From an uncultured Lachnospiraceae bacterium (lineage in GTDB: Bacteria; Bacillota; Clostridia; Lachnospirales; Lachnospiraceae): a DNA stretch of 64,000 nucleotides. Under the pieces are notes generated by a model. It saw nothing but the letters and a program-made list of their open reading frames with translations, was not told where the DNA came from and did no database searches. The stretch's first letter is position 1; the number at the start of each line of letters is the position of its first letter. A program made the position numbers and the translations under genes. The DNA lies in contig CAJTRK010000005.1 in the NCBI GenBank assembly GCA_910578475.1, positions 84,302 to 148,301 on the forward strand, given 5' to 3'. This document shows positions 8,880 through 16,780 of the stretch, in pieces.

Positions 8880-10718
8880 ATGGAACAATTATATACGCGA
8901 TGGGGGAAAGAACTCGACGGTGACCATGTATTACAGGAATATCCCCGCCCCCTGTTACAGAGAAAAAGTTATGTAAACTTAAACGGGTACTGGGATTACG
9001 CGATTACCTCCAAATTTATGAGACCGGAAACCTATGACGGCAAAATTCTTGTGCCTTTTTCGCCGGAAAGCGTATTGTCCGGCGTCGGAAGACAGCTGCA
9101 GCCGGAGGAGTATCTCTGGTATCGCAGAACGCTGTCCATAGATGCGGAAAAGCTGCGGGCCGGTTTTCGGCTGATACTGCATTTCGGAGCGGTGGACCAG
9201 TCTTGCCGGGTCTATGTGAACGGGCGGGAAGCCGCGCGGCACACGGGAGGTTATCTGCCGTTCTCGGCGGATATAACGGAATACTGTCAGGGAAAAGAAA
9301 CGCTGCCTGGCGGCCCTGCACATCATCGGGATAACGAAGCGTTCATCGTCCGGGAGAGCGAGCTTGTGCTCGCCGTGCGGGATTTAAGCGATACTTCCCA
9401 TCATGCGCGGGGAAAGCAGAAACTCAGACGGGGCGGTATGTTCTATACGGCGCAGAGCGGCATCTGGCAGACGGTCTGGATGGAATATGTGCCGGCGCAT
9501 TATGTGCGGGAGCTGCAGACCGAACCAACGCTGGAGGAACCGGATTTTGCGCGCGGGAGCGTGCGGATTACGGTGCGTTCGGATGTTGAAATGCCTGTGC
9601 GGATTCAAATACGGGAGCCGGGACTGTATATGGAGGAAAAGACCGAAGCGCGTGACTTACCAGCTCCGCCCATCATAGCGGAAGCAGACGGCCTTTCCAA
9701 CCGGGAGCTGAAACTTTCGATTCCCCTCGTCAGGCCCTGGACCTGTGAAACGCCGTACCTGTATTATTTTACGGTTACGATGGGGGATGATACGGTAGAG
9801 AGCTATTTTGCGCTGCGCACGTTTTCCGTGAAAAAATTCCTTTCAGATACGGGCGAAACAGAAATACCGCGCATATGCCTGAACGGACAGATACAGTTCC
9901 AGAACGGTGTGCTCGACCAGGGTTACTGGCCGGACGGGCTGTATACGGCGCCTTCCGATGCGGCGTATGTTTTTGATATATCGGAAATGAAGAAAATGGG
10001 CTTCAACATGCTCCGGAAGCATGTCAAAATAGAGCCGCAGCGGTGGTATTATCATTGCGACAGACTGGGCATGGTCGTGTGGCAGGACATGGTGAACGGC
10101 GGTTCTTCTTATAAGCACTGGTTTGTGACGTATGCGGCGACGCTTTTTTCCAGAAAGCGATGCAATATACGAGATACCTGTTTTTCGCTTTTGTCCCGCG
10201 CCGATAAAAGAGGGCGGCAGGAATTTGTCCGGGAAATGAAGGAAACGATTCGGCTTTTGAAAGGGCATCCGAGCATTGCGGCATGGGTTATTTTTAACGA
10301 AGGATGGGGACAGTTTCATGCAAAGAAAATGACGGAGACTGCGCGGGCCTGTGACGGCAGCCGGCTCATCGACCAGGCAAGCGGATGGTTTGACCAGAAC
10401 GGCGGCGATATGCAGAGCATTCATCATTATTTTTTCAAGATGAAATTCGCGCCCGAAAAAGAACGGGTTACCGTCGTGTCGGAGTTCGGCGGCTATTCGC
10501 TGCGCATTCCGGGGCACAGCGCCTGTAAAAAGTTGTATGGTTATGGAATCCATAAGGACGGTGAAAGCCTGAACGCCGCATACAGCGAGCGGATGCGCAG
10601 GATGCAGGCACAGATTCCGGAAGGTCTGTGCGCCGGCGTTTATACGCAGCTGTCCGATGTGGAAGAAGAGGTCAACGGGATTTTTACATATGACAGGGAG
10701 GTCAAAAAAATAGTATGA
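8880..10718 (+). CDS. Glycoside hydrolase family 2 enzyme
   Basis: About 612 residues from the ATG at 8880; upstream in-frame codons overlap the previous gene and lack a ribosome binding site. Order: N-terminal jelly-roll sugar-binding domain (YVNLNGYWDYAI, then FGAVDQSCRVYVNGREA), immunoglobulin-like domain, then a TIM barrel. The predicted acid/base is Glu474 (FNEGWGQF) and the nucleophile Glu535 (SEFGGYS). Beta-galactosidase, glucuronidase or mannosidase activity cannot be told apart by eye. There is no signal peptide, so it is probably cytoplasmic and acts on imported oligosaccharides. No sugar transporter is adjacent. Confidence 0.88.
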   Translation: MEQLYTRWGKELDGDHVLQEYPRPLLQRKSYVNLNGYWDYAITSKFMRPETYDGKILVPFSPESVLSGVGRQLQPEEYLWYRRTLSIDAEKLRAGFRLILHFGAVDQSCRVYVNGREAARHTGGYLPFSADITEYCQGKETLPGGPAHHRDNEAFIVRESELVLAVRDLSDTSHHARGKQKLRRGGMFYTAQSGIWQTVWMEYVPAHYVRELQTEPTLEEPDFARGSVRITVRSDVEMPVRIQIREPGLYMEEKTEARDLPAPPIIAEADGLSNRELKLSIPLVRPWTCETPYLYYFTVTMGDDTVESYFALRTFSVKKFLSDTGETEIPRICLNGQIQFQNGVLDQGYWPDGLYTAPSDAAYVFDISEMKKMGFNMLRKHVKIEPQRWYYHCDRLGMVVWQDMVNGGSSYKHWFVTYAATLFSRKRCNIRDTCFSLLSRADKRGRQEFVREMKETIRLLKGHPSIAAWVIFNEGWGQFHAKKMTETARACDGSRLIDQASGWFDQNGGDMQSIHHYFFKMKFAPEKERVTVVSEFGGYSLRIPGHSACKKLYGYGIHKDGESLNAAYSERMRRMQAQIPEGLCAGVYTQLSDVEEEVNGIFTYDREVKKIV

Positions 10719-10782
10719 TTTTGTTTCGTCCTGTGCTATAGTAATGATAGCATCAGACGGCGGGGAGGTTGCGAGGCAGAAT

Positions 10783-11010
10783 ATGCGGGAAATGGAATTT
10801 AAGATGGAACGTCCGGGCCTGCTCAAAGAAGGCCAGCGCGTTACGGTGACGGAAGGCGTGCTTCCGAGCAATTATTATTATACGATTAACCCGTCCCTTG
10901 CGATGTCCGGGAACTTTCCTTTTTCCGAAAGAATGCTGGAACGGGAGGGCGAAGTTCTTGAAATTATCGAAAACGACCGGGGATTTTATGTAAAAGTGCG
11001 GTTTGAGTAG
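10783..11010 (+). CDS. Small hypothetical protein
   Basis: A 75-residue protein from the ATG at 10783, behind GGGGAGG and GAGG. An in-frame ATG at 10744 is only two bases after a possible -10 (TATAGT) and is less likely. The product is soluble with no signal peptide. Its second half (REGEVLEIIENDRGFYVKVRF) reads like a small beta-barrel. I do not recognise the family. It lies between a glycosidase and ridA. Confidence 0.6.
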   Translation: MREMEFKMERPGLLKEGQRVTVTEGVLPSNYYYTINPSLAMSGNFPFSERMLEREGEVLEIIENDRGFYVKVRFE

Positions 11011-11066
11011 AGGAGCGTGCGGACAGCAATCTTTTATAATATTTTACAGGAAAGGCGGAGACGATT

Positions 11067-11444
11067 ATGTTAAAAAAAGTGGCAACAGACAGGGCGCCGG
11101 CGGCAATCGGGCCATATTCACAGGGAATTATCGTTGAGAAGATGCTTTTTGCATCCGGACAGATTCCAATCAACCCGGCAAACGGAGAGATTACCGGAGA
11201 AGACATTACACAACAGGCGGAACAGATCATGAAAAATGTCGGCGAAATATTAAAGGCGGCCGGAACGAATTATGAAAACGTGGTGAAAACCACCTGTTTT
11301 CTTGCGGAAATGGCTGATTTCGCCGCTTTCAATGCGGTTTATGAAAAATATTTTACCGAGAAGCCGGCAAGAAGCTGCGTGGCGGTAAAACAGCTTCCGA
11401 AAGATGTTTTGTGTGAGGTGGAAGTCATTGCGTACCTCGGATGA
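11067..11444 (+). CDS. ridA: RidA family reactive intermediate deaminase
   Basis: A 125-residue protein of the YjgF/YER057c/UK114 family at typical length. Members hydrolyse reactive enamine/imine intermediates released by PLP enzymes such as threonine dehydratase. Family segments are AIGPYSQGI near the start, FASGQIPINP, and the C-terminal PARSCVAVKQLPKDVLCEVEVIA with the conserved substrate-binding Arg. AGGAAAGGCGG precedes the start. The following shikimate kinase reading frame overlaps its 3' end. Confidence 0.93.
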   Translation: MLKKVATDRAPAAIGPYSQGIIVEKMLFASGQIPINPANGEITGEDITQQAEQIMKNVGEILKAAGTNYENVVKTTCFLAEMADFAAFNAVYEKYFTEKPARSCVAVKQLPKDVLCEVEVIAYLG

Positions 11445-11940
11445 CGGAAAAAGGAATATCGTGCTGATTGGCATGCCGGGCGCGGGAAAGAGCACGGTCG
11501 GCGTCGTGCTGGCCAAAAGGCTTGGTCTTGTTTTTGTGGATTCCGACCTGGTCATTCAGGAAAAGCAGGGAATGCTGCTTCATGAAATCATCGCGGAAAA
11601 GGGGCTGGACGGTTTTTTGCGAATCGAAGAAGAAGTCAATGCGTCGCTGGAGGCATCGGGAGCCGTTATCGCCACCGGAGGGAGCGTTATCTACGGAGAA
11701 AAAGCGATGGAGCATCTGAAGCGGATTGGCACGGTCGTCTATCTGCAGCTGCCGCTTGCGGCGATTGCCGAAAGGCTCGGTGACCTGAATGAGCGCGGCG
11801 TGGCCGTACAGGACGGTCAGAGCCTGCATTCTCTTTATGAGGAGAGAGTTCCTCTTTACGAAAAATACGCGGACATTGTGCTTTCCTGTGAAAACAAAAT
11901 GCTGCGGGAAATCGTGGTGGAAATTGCGGAAAAGATTTGA
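11428..11940 (+). CDS. aroK: Shikimate kinase
   Basis: About 170 residues; the P-loop GMPGAGKST, the DSD shikimate/Mg motif (FVDSDLVIQ) and the ATGGS loop identify shikimate kinase, which phosphorylates shikimate in chorismate synthesis. The start is uncertain. The frame opens at 11404 inside ridA, and I favour TTG at 11428 because GAGGTGG lies about seven bases upstream. That gives a 17-bp overlap with ridA and probable translational coupling. Other shikimate-pathway genes are not nearby. Confidence 0.88.
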   Translation: MRTSDDGKRNIVLIGMPGAGKSTVGVVLAKRLGLVFVDSDLVIQEKQGMLLHEIIAEKGLDGFLRIEEEVNASLEASGAVIATGGSVIYGEKAMEHLKRIGTVVYLQLPLAAIAERLGDLNERGVAVQDGQSLHSLYEERVPLYEKYADIVLSCENKMLREIVVEIAEKI

Positions 11941-12106
11941 CAGAAGAGATTTGACGAAGGCGATTCGAAGGAAGATTTGTTTCCGCATTGATTTTCCATT
12001 GTCGTCATGAATAACGCATCAAATATTGCAGAAAATAACAGATATCACTATCGTAAGAGAGGGATATCTGTTTTTTTGGAAATTTAATCAAAGTGAGGTC
12101 ATGACG

Positions 12107-12463
12107 ATGGATTATGTAAATGCTTTCTGGGTGGGAGGATTGATTTGCGCGCTGGCGCAGATTTTGATGGAAAAAACAAAGATGATGCCGGGCAGAATCA
12201 TGGTGCTGCTTGTTTGTCTCGGCGCGGTCATCAGCGCGGTGGGTCTGTATGAGCCTTTTATGGAATATGCGGGCGCGGGCGCCGGCGTGCCGCTGCTTGG
12301 ATATGGCAATATTTTGATGAAAGGCGTCAAGGAAGCGATTGACAAGGACGGCTTTATCGGCCTGTTCAAAGGCGGCTTCACGAACGGCGCGGTCGGATGC
12401 AGCGCGGCCCTTGTGTTCGGCTATCTGGCAAGTCTGATTTTCAGGCCGAAGATGAAAGCGTGA
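12107..12463 (+). CDS. spoVAE: Stage V sporulation protein AE
   Basis: A 118-residue membrane protein resembling SpoVAE (the SpoVAEb type): YVNAFWVGGLICALAQI opens it, AGAGAGVPLLGYGNIL is the family centre, and DGFIGLFKGGFTNG precedes a last membrane helix. It is part of the SpoVA dipicolinic-acid channel in the forespore inner membrane. The ATG at 12107 has GTGAGG eight bases upstream. It stands alone, 4.4 kb from spoVAD. A weak sigma-G-like pair (GCATT at 11985, CATGAATA at 12006) lies upstream, with imperfect spacing. Confidence 0.9.
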   Translation: MDYVNAFWVGGLICALAQILMEKTKMMPGRIMVLLVCLGAVISAVGLYEPFMEYAGAGAGVPLLGYGNILMKGVKEAIDKDGFIGLFKGGFTNGAVGCSAALVFGYLASLIFRPKMKA

Positions 12464-12513
12464 AGAAGGTTCGCATTGGCGAACCTTCTTCACGCTGCAG
12501 AATGTCCTGTCGG
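12458..12513 (+). repeat. Two stacked hairpins at the end of spoVAE
   Basis: A perfect 17-bp inverted repeat (12458-12474 with 12479-12495, loop ATTG) begins inside the last spoVAE codons. It is followed directly by a second one, TGCAGAATG...CATTCTGCA (about 12496-12522). There is no T tract, so it may be a processing or stabilising structure rather than an intrinsic terminator. Part of it recurs at 3680-3703 (21 of 24 bases). Confidence 0.6.
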
Positions 12514-12554
12514 TCATTCTGCACTGGCGGCGGAGGCTGAACGGTTACGAAAAA

Positions 12555-12607
12555 AGGAATTGTCCACGAATTAATTTGTTGACACTTCCTTTTTTTCATT
12601 TTATCAT
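12555..12607 (+). promoter_or_regulatory. Promoter and overlapping operator of the HTH/HipA-like pair
   Basis: TTGACA (12579-12584), a 17-bp spacer and TATCAT (12602-12607). An inverted repeat AGGAATTGTC (12555-12564) / GACACTTCCT (12581-12590), matching at 9 of 10 positions, overlaps the -35. That placement is typical of an autorepressed toxin-antitoxin-like operon. Confidence 0.6.
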
Positions 12608-12657
12608 AGAAATATAGAAGTATCGGGTTTCAGGAAAGAAGAAGGGAGAAGGAAAAT

Positions 12658-13221
12658 ATGGCAAAAAATGAACGGGGAGCAGGAAGAAAGCCTGCGCTTT
12701 CGGCCGAAGATGTGAAAATCATCAGAGAGCGGCACGAGACAGGAGCGACGGTAACGGCGCTTGCGAAGGAATATGGAATTTCCAGACAGGTATTGTCCGG
12801 CTATCTGAACCAGAACAACGAGAAAGAGAAAGAAAATTATAATACGGAAAAATCCTGGGAAAGGCTGAACCGCGCTTTTCAGGGAATCGACACGGCGGAA
12901 TATACGCTGCGCATGGAATACATGTGCGGGGAAGACTGCTGCAGCGTGATACTTGTCAACCGGGAAGCGGAAAAAATTGAGGTTATCAATGAGACGGACG
13001 ATTTGCTGCACCGGGCTTTCGGCATCAAGGTAAGGCCGGACTGGAAAGACTTTGAAGTATTTCTGGAAAGCCGCTGCTTTCCGCGGGAGAGAGAGGACGT
13101 CGAGCTGATTCTGGAAGAACTGGAACTGGAAGCATATGAACCGTTTGCAATCGTCGAGCGGACGGGCGGCAGGATGGCGGAAGATAATCAATGGATTAAA
13201 ATCAGATATTATAAGGCGTAA
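12658..13221 (+). CDS. HTH DNA-binding protein, candidate partner of a HipA-like kinase
   Basis: A 187-residue protein. Residues 1-55 are basic and carry a resolvase/Hin-like helix-turn-helix (GAGRKPALSAEDVKIIRERH, then VTALAKEYGISRQVLSGYL). A charged linker (NEKEKENYNTEKSW) leads to a C-terminal domain with FLESRCFPREREDVELILEE and the conserved-looking AIVERTGGRMAEDNQWI. The downstream HipA-like gene starts 14 bases later, so the two form an operon. An operator-like palindrome in the promoter suggests autoregulation. The C-terminal domain is of unknown function. Confidence 0.7.
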   Translation: MAKNERGAGRKPALSAEDVKIIRERHETGATVTALAKEYGISRQVLSGYLNQNNEKEKENYNTEKSWERLNRAFQGIDTAEYTLRMEYMCGEDCCSVILVNREAEKIEVINETDDLLHRAFGIKVRPDWKDFEVFLESRCFPREREDVELILEELELEAYEPFAIVERTGGRMAEDNQWIKIRYYKA

Positions 13222-13235
13222 AGGGGGCGTATTGC

Positions 13236-14072
13236 ATGAGTACAATAGAAATTTCCAAAGATTATGTGAAAACCGGGGCGGAGTATTCCTCTCTGGGCTG
13301 TCAGCTGAAATGGAAGCAGGACGGTTACTGGTATAAAGCCGACAGGTTTGGTTTTGAAAGTCTGGCGGAGGCGGTCGTGTCCCATTTGATGAAGCGTTCC
13401 AGCATCACGGATTTTGTAGAGTATGAACCGGTTACGATTACATATCAGGGGCAGCAGTACAGAGGCATCCGCAGTCAGGAGTTTAAAAAAGAAACGGAAG
13501 AACTGATATCGTTGGAACGTCTTTCCCGAAATTACACGAGTTTAAGCCTTGCCGGGGTACTTGAGCGGATTGGCGATGCAAAAGGGCGCATCCTGTATAC
13601 GGTGGAACTGGTGGAAAACCTGACCGGACTGCGGGATTTCGGCATCTATCTGACCAAACTTCTGGAGCTTGACGCATTCTTCCTGAATGTAGGCCGGCAT
13701 ACGGACAATATTATGCTGTTGTATGATACGAAGAAAAAGGAATATCGCTTTGCGCCCGTCTTTGACATGGCCCAGTCGCTTTTTTCCGATACGAAAAACA
13801 CCTGCCCGCCCGAAAAAGGCATGGTGGAATGTTATCATTCTATCGAGGCGGAGCCTTTTTCCGGTAATTTCGACGAACAATTGAAATGTGCGAATGAATT
13901 GTATGACAGACATCTGCAATTCGATTTCTCGGCAAATGAGATGATTAATTCCGTCCGGGATTTTCTCAACGGCATGAGCAACAGCTCCGGTTACCAGGGC
14001 TCGGAGAAAAGAAGAATCGGCGAGATTATCCGGTTCCAGACAAAGAAGTATCAATATATGTTCAAAAAATGA
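13236..14072 (+). CDS. Small HipA-like kinase domain protein
   Basis: A 278-residue protein, shorter than HipA (about 440). It retains the C-terminal kinase signatures: LDAFFLNVGRHTDNIMLLYD parallels the HipA catalytic loop (N-x-D-x-H-x-x-N), and FAPVFDMAQSLFSD parallels the metal-binding D-F-G-like segment. The usual catalytic Asp position in the first motif reads Gly-Arg-His, so activity is uncertain. AAGGGGG precedes the ATG. With the upstream HTH protein it resembles a hipBA-type unit. Role as toxin, regulator or defence kinase is inference. Confidence 0.6.
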   Translation: MSTIEISKDYVKTGAEYSSLGCQLKWKQDGYWYKADRFGFESLAEAVVSHLMKRSSITDFVEYEPVTITYQGQQYRGIRSQEFKKETEELISLERLSRNYTSLSLAGVLERIGDAKGRILYTVELVENLTGLRDFGIYLTKLLELDAFFLNVGRHTDNIMLLYDTKKKEYRFAPVFDMAQSLFSDTKNTCPPEKGMVECYHSIEAEPFSGNFDEQLKCANELYDRHLQFDFSANEMINSVRDFLNGMSNSSGYQGSEKRRIGEIIRFQTKKYQYMFKK

Positions 14073-14089
14073 AAAAAATTGAAAAAAGT

Positions 14090-14119
14090 TGAAGACATGA
14101 AAATGCCTTTTCCGTTCTA
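14090..14119 (+). promoter_or_regulatory. Possible ECF-sigma promoter of the sigma/anti-sigma operon
   Basis: TGAAGA (14090-14095), 17 bases, then CGTTCTAA (14113-14120) resembles the TGAAAC-N16/17-CGT pattern of autoregulated ECF sigma promoters. Only weak sigma-A alternatives are present. Confidence 0.4.
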
Positions 14120-14160
14120 ATTAGTGAAGATGTAAAAAAAGCAGAGGGGAGGCGGGGCAT

Positions 14161-14679
14161 ATATACGCGGAAGAACAATTAACAGCGCTGATTGATTCTT
14201 ACCAGAATCTTGTTTTTTCCATTTGTTATAAGATGACAGCAGATTATTTTGCCGCCGAAGACCTTGCACAGGAAACATTTCTCTCTGCCTATGAACATTT
14301 CAGAAATTTTGATGGCAGCAACCCGAAGGCCTGGCTTTGCAGAATTGCGACGAACAAATGTATCGACTATATGTCCCACTCCGGAAGAAAGAGTATTCCC
14401 ACAGAAGATATCTGGCTGGAAAGCAGTATGGAGGCGGGAGACATGTCGGAGTCGCCGGAAAATATCTGTATGGAACAGGAAACAAAAGAGATGCTGCTTA
14501 TGAATTGCAGGCGTTTAAAGAAACCTTATGACGAGATTGCCAAAGCTTATTACTATGATGAGATGGATGTGAAGGAAATCGCCGGAAGCCGCGGCATGAA
14601 AGTCAAGACAGTGCAGACGCAGATTTATCGGGCGCGCAGCATGCTGCGAAAAATATACAGAAAGGAGAACAGTGCATGA
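14161..14679 (+). CDS. ECF-type RNA polymerase sigma factor with an apparent ATA start
   Basis: About 172 residues if read from 14161. Region 2 is intact: EEQLTALIDSYQNLVFS, then AAEDLAQETFLSAYEHF and PKAWLCRIATNKCIDYM. Region 4 follows (PYDEIAKAYYYDEMDVKEIA, ending VQTQIYRARSMLRK). No ATG, GTG or TTG occurs in frame before 14233, and starting there would delete the first helix of region 2. AGGGGAGG (14144-14151) sits nine bases before ATA at 14161, which is where homologues of this type begin with Met-Tyr. Read as an AUA start or a damaged ATG. The gene overlaps the anti-sigma gene by 4 bp. Confidence 0.8.
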   Translation: MYAEEQLTALIDSYQNLVFSICYKMTADYFAAEDLAQETFLSAYEHFRNFDGSNPKAWLCRIATNKCIDYMSHSGRKSIPTEDIWLESSMEAGDMSESPENICMEQETKEMLLMNCRRLKKPYDEIAKAYYYDEMDVKEIAGSRGMKVKTVQTQIYRARSMLRKIYRKENSA

Positions 14680-15146
14680 GAAAGCTGAATGGAAACCAAA
14701 ATAACATCAGAAGTTACGCGGATAGCAGGAATACTGACAGAAGCAGGCGTTCCGGCCTTTCGGAAGAGGCATTGCAGGAATTGATTGCATCGGTCGAAGC
14801 GGAACCTTTGATGCGTCCGCCAAAAGGATTCCGGGATGAAATCATCACACAGGTACGCCGGAAAAGGCAACGGGCGAAAAACATTGCGCTGTTTTCATAC
14901 AGTATGAAAGTCATTGCGGCGACGGCCGCGGCTTTGAGCCTGATTCTGATAGTGCCGGAGAATATCCGTCCGGAAGAAGGCGGCAGAGCAGGGGAAAGGC
15001 TGGAATGGCGGTCGGAGGAATTCCCTTTGGGAGAAGAACGGGAACATGAGAACTTTCTGTATCGGTTCAACAATCGCCTTGACGGAGTCTGCAGCGCGTT
15101 AAACGGAAGATTGAATCAATTAATTGGAACGGAGGGCCATGATTAA
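14676..15146 (+). CDS. Probable anti-sigma factor
   Basis: A 156-residue protein coupled to the sigma gene by a 4-bp overlap. The N-terminal half is cytoplasmic and charged, with LSEEALQELIASVEAEPL and PPKGFRDEIITQVRRKRQ. One membrane span follows (VIAATAAALSLILIVP, about 90-106) and then an acidic extracytoplasmic tail. Size, topology and coupling fit a membrane anti-sigma factor that holds the upstream ECF sigma. No zinc-binding HxxxCxxC motif is visible. Assignment is mostly by context. Confidence 0.65.
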   Translation: MRKLNGNQNNIRSYADSRNTDRSRRSGLSEEALQELIASVEAEPLMRPPKGFRDEIITQVRRKRQRAKNIALFSYSMKVIAATAAALSLILIVPENIRPEEGGRAGERLEWRSEEFPLGEEREHENFLYRFNNRLDGVCSALNGRLNQLIGTEGHD

Positions 15147-15856
15147 TGAAAAAGAAAAAAAATCGCTTCTTATTGTTTTGTTTTTCCTTCCTGCCCGGAG
15201 CGGGGGAAATGTATTTCGGACTGATGAAAACGGGTATCAGTCTGTTGAGTATTTTTGCGGTCAGTGTGATGGTGACCGGTTATATACAGTTAGGCGTTTT
15301 GATGTTTGTGCCATTTGTTATATGGACATACAGCTTTTTCCATGCGAACAATATGGGCGCAATGAATGACGAAGAGTTCAGACGGATGGAAGACGGCTAT
15401 CTGTTCGGATTCGGAGAAAAGGAATCCGGTTTAAAAGGTTTCTTCGCGGAAAAATATCGGAAAGCGTTTGCCATTATTCTGATGGTGCTCGGTGTGACGA
15501 TGTTATGGCAGTCCTTCTGCCGCGTGCTGCGCCATATTTTCGGCAGCGACTTTTACTTTGAATATATCAGTCGCTATACCGGCATTATCAGCGATGACAT
15601 ACCGAGAGTCATTGTTGCGCTTGTCATCATCTGGTTTGGCGTGAAGCTGATACGGGGAAAAAAGGAAGAACTGGACCGCCTGGAGGAAAGTGGAGAACAG
15701 CGCGGACCGGCTTCGGGAAATAAGAATGGAATGATGTCCGGCGCGGCCGGTAACGAGGCGGGTTTTGCAGGAAAACCGGTGAATGATATTCCGGTTGAGA
15801 GAATTGAACAGGTGGAAGTCATTGACAATGCTGCGGAAAATAACGGAAACGTCTGA
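15146..15856 (+). CDS. Multi-pass membrane protein of the sigma operon
   Basis: A 236-residue protein; its ATG shares a base with the anti-sigma stop. A TM2-like pair opens it (FLLFCFSFLPGAGEMYFGL, then two hydrophobic spans to residue 60). Two more spans lie at about 110-130 and 150-172 (IPRVIVALVIIWFGVKLI). The C-terminal 60 residues are polar and low in complexity. Family not recognised with certainty. As part of the sigma operon it is a likely envelope stress response member. Confidence 0.65.
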   Translation: MKKKKNRFLLFCFSFLPGAGEMYFGLMKTGISLLSIFAVSVMVTGYIQLGVLMFVPFVIWTYSFFHANNMGAMNDEEFRRMEDGYLFGFGEKESGLKGFFAEKYRKAFAIILMVLGVTMLWQSFCRVLRHIFGSDFYFEYISRYTGIISDDIPRVIVALVIIWFGVKLIRGKKEELDRLEESGEQRGPASGNKNGMMSGAAGNEAGFAGKPVNDIPVERIEQVEVIDNAAENNGNV

Positions 15857-15888
15857 CAGAGTCATGGCAGGGGAGGAAGGAGTGTGCA

Positions 15889-16275
15889 ATGGAAATGAAT
15901 GAGCAAATAAAGGAAACGATGATGGATATGCCGGAAATGACAGGTTCAAAAAATCCGGGAGAAGTAACGCGCACGCACAGAATCGGTACGATTACCTGTG
16001 GACTCGTTCTCGTTCTGTACGGGATTCTGTTCCTTCTTCGGATGGCGCTGCCTTTTCTGAATTACGGTATGATTTTTGAACTCTGGCCGGTGATTTTGAT
16101 TTTCCTCGGCCTGGAAATCCTGATTGGCTGTACGGGCAGGCGTTCGGAAAAACGGAATTTCAAATATGATTTCGGTTCAGTGCTGATTATTCTTATTATG
16201 ATGGTTTTTTCCATGATTATGGCGGCGGTGGATTACGGAATGTCTTACGGGGGATATTATTATGGTATTTGGTAA
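15889..16275 (+). CDS. LiaI/LiaF-like (DUF5668-type) membrane protein
   Basis: A 128-residue protein: a polar N-terminus, then closely spaced spans (TCGLVLVLYGILFLLRM, FELWPVILIFLGLEILIG and VLIILIMMVFSMIMAA) ending in a Tyr/Gly-rich tail. The LWPVILIFLGLEIL core is typical of the transmembrane region shared by LiaI/LiaF-type cell-envelope stress proteins. GGGGAGGAAGG precedes the start. It overlaps the downstream lipoprotein by 14 bp. Confidence 0.7.
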   Translation: MEMNEQIKETMMDMPEMTGSKNPGEVTRTHRIGTITCGLVLVLYGILFLLRMALPFLNYGMIFELWPVILIFLGLEILIGCTGRRSEKRNFKYDFGSVLIILIMMVFSMIMAAVDYGMSYGGYYYGIW

Positions 16276-16771
16276 ATGCAGAAAATTGGTTCCGGTCTCT
16301 TTCTTTCTGCTGTTTCTTACCGGCTGTGCCGCGATGCCGGCGGGGGAATACAGCGAAAGCGCGGCGCAAGTCTTTGGCAGCCATTCGGCCTGTTACAACG
16401 ATTTTACCGCACAGGAAATTTCCGATACAACGGAAATCCCGGAGGAACCCGGGCTGTCGGAGATAGCTGACCGGATAGAAAACGACCCCATCATCGATAA
16501 CTGGCCGGAAAGCATCCGCTGTGCGGCCGAAGGCTTGAACGGGGAACCGCTGCTGTTTGAAATGGAAATCGAAGAGCCCAGAACGCTTGCCATATCCTGT
16601 ATAACGGAAAAAGGAAAGCTGCGCATACAGATACAGGATTCTGACGGAAATATCGTATTTAACGAAGAAAAAATCAAAAGAGAAGATTTTGAAGCTCTTA
16701 TTGATACGCCCGGTCTTTATACCGTATACGTCTGGGCGGAGCAGTTTTACGGAATGTTTGAAATATCTTAG
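16262..16771 (+). CDS. Putative lipoprotein of the sigma operon
   Basis: A 169-residue protein with a basic start, hydrophobic core and lipobox LTGC (FFLLFLTGCAAMP), so mature Cys near residue 22. The C-terminal ~90 residues look like a beta-sandwich (AISCITEKGKLRIQIQDSDG, then DTPGLYTVYVWAEQFYGMF), as in domains that sense or shield the envelope. Last gene of the five-gene sigma operon. A convergent minus-strand gene ends 10 bp downstream. Confidence 0.7.
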   Translation: MVFGKCRKLVPVSFFLLFLTGCAAMPAGEYSESAAQVFGSHSACYNDFTAQEISDTTEIPEEPGLSEIADRIENDPIIDNWPESIRCAAEGLNGEPLLFEMEIEEPRTLAISCITEKGKLRIQIQDSDGNIVFNEEKIKREDFEALIDTPGLYTVYVWAEQFYGMFEIS

Positions 16772-16780
16772 TCGTATTTT

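Noticed and set aside
9843..10871. 342-codon minus-strand ORF
   Set aside because: Antisense to the GH2 gene and without domain features.
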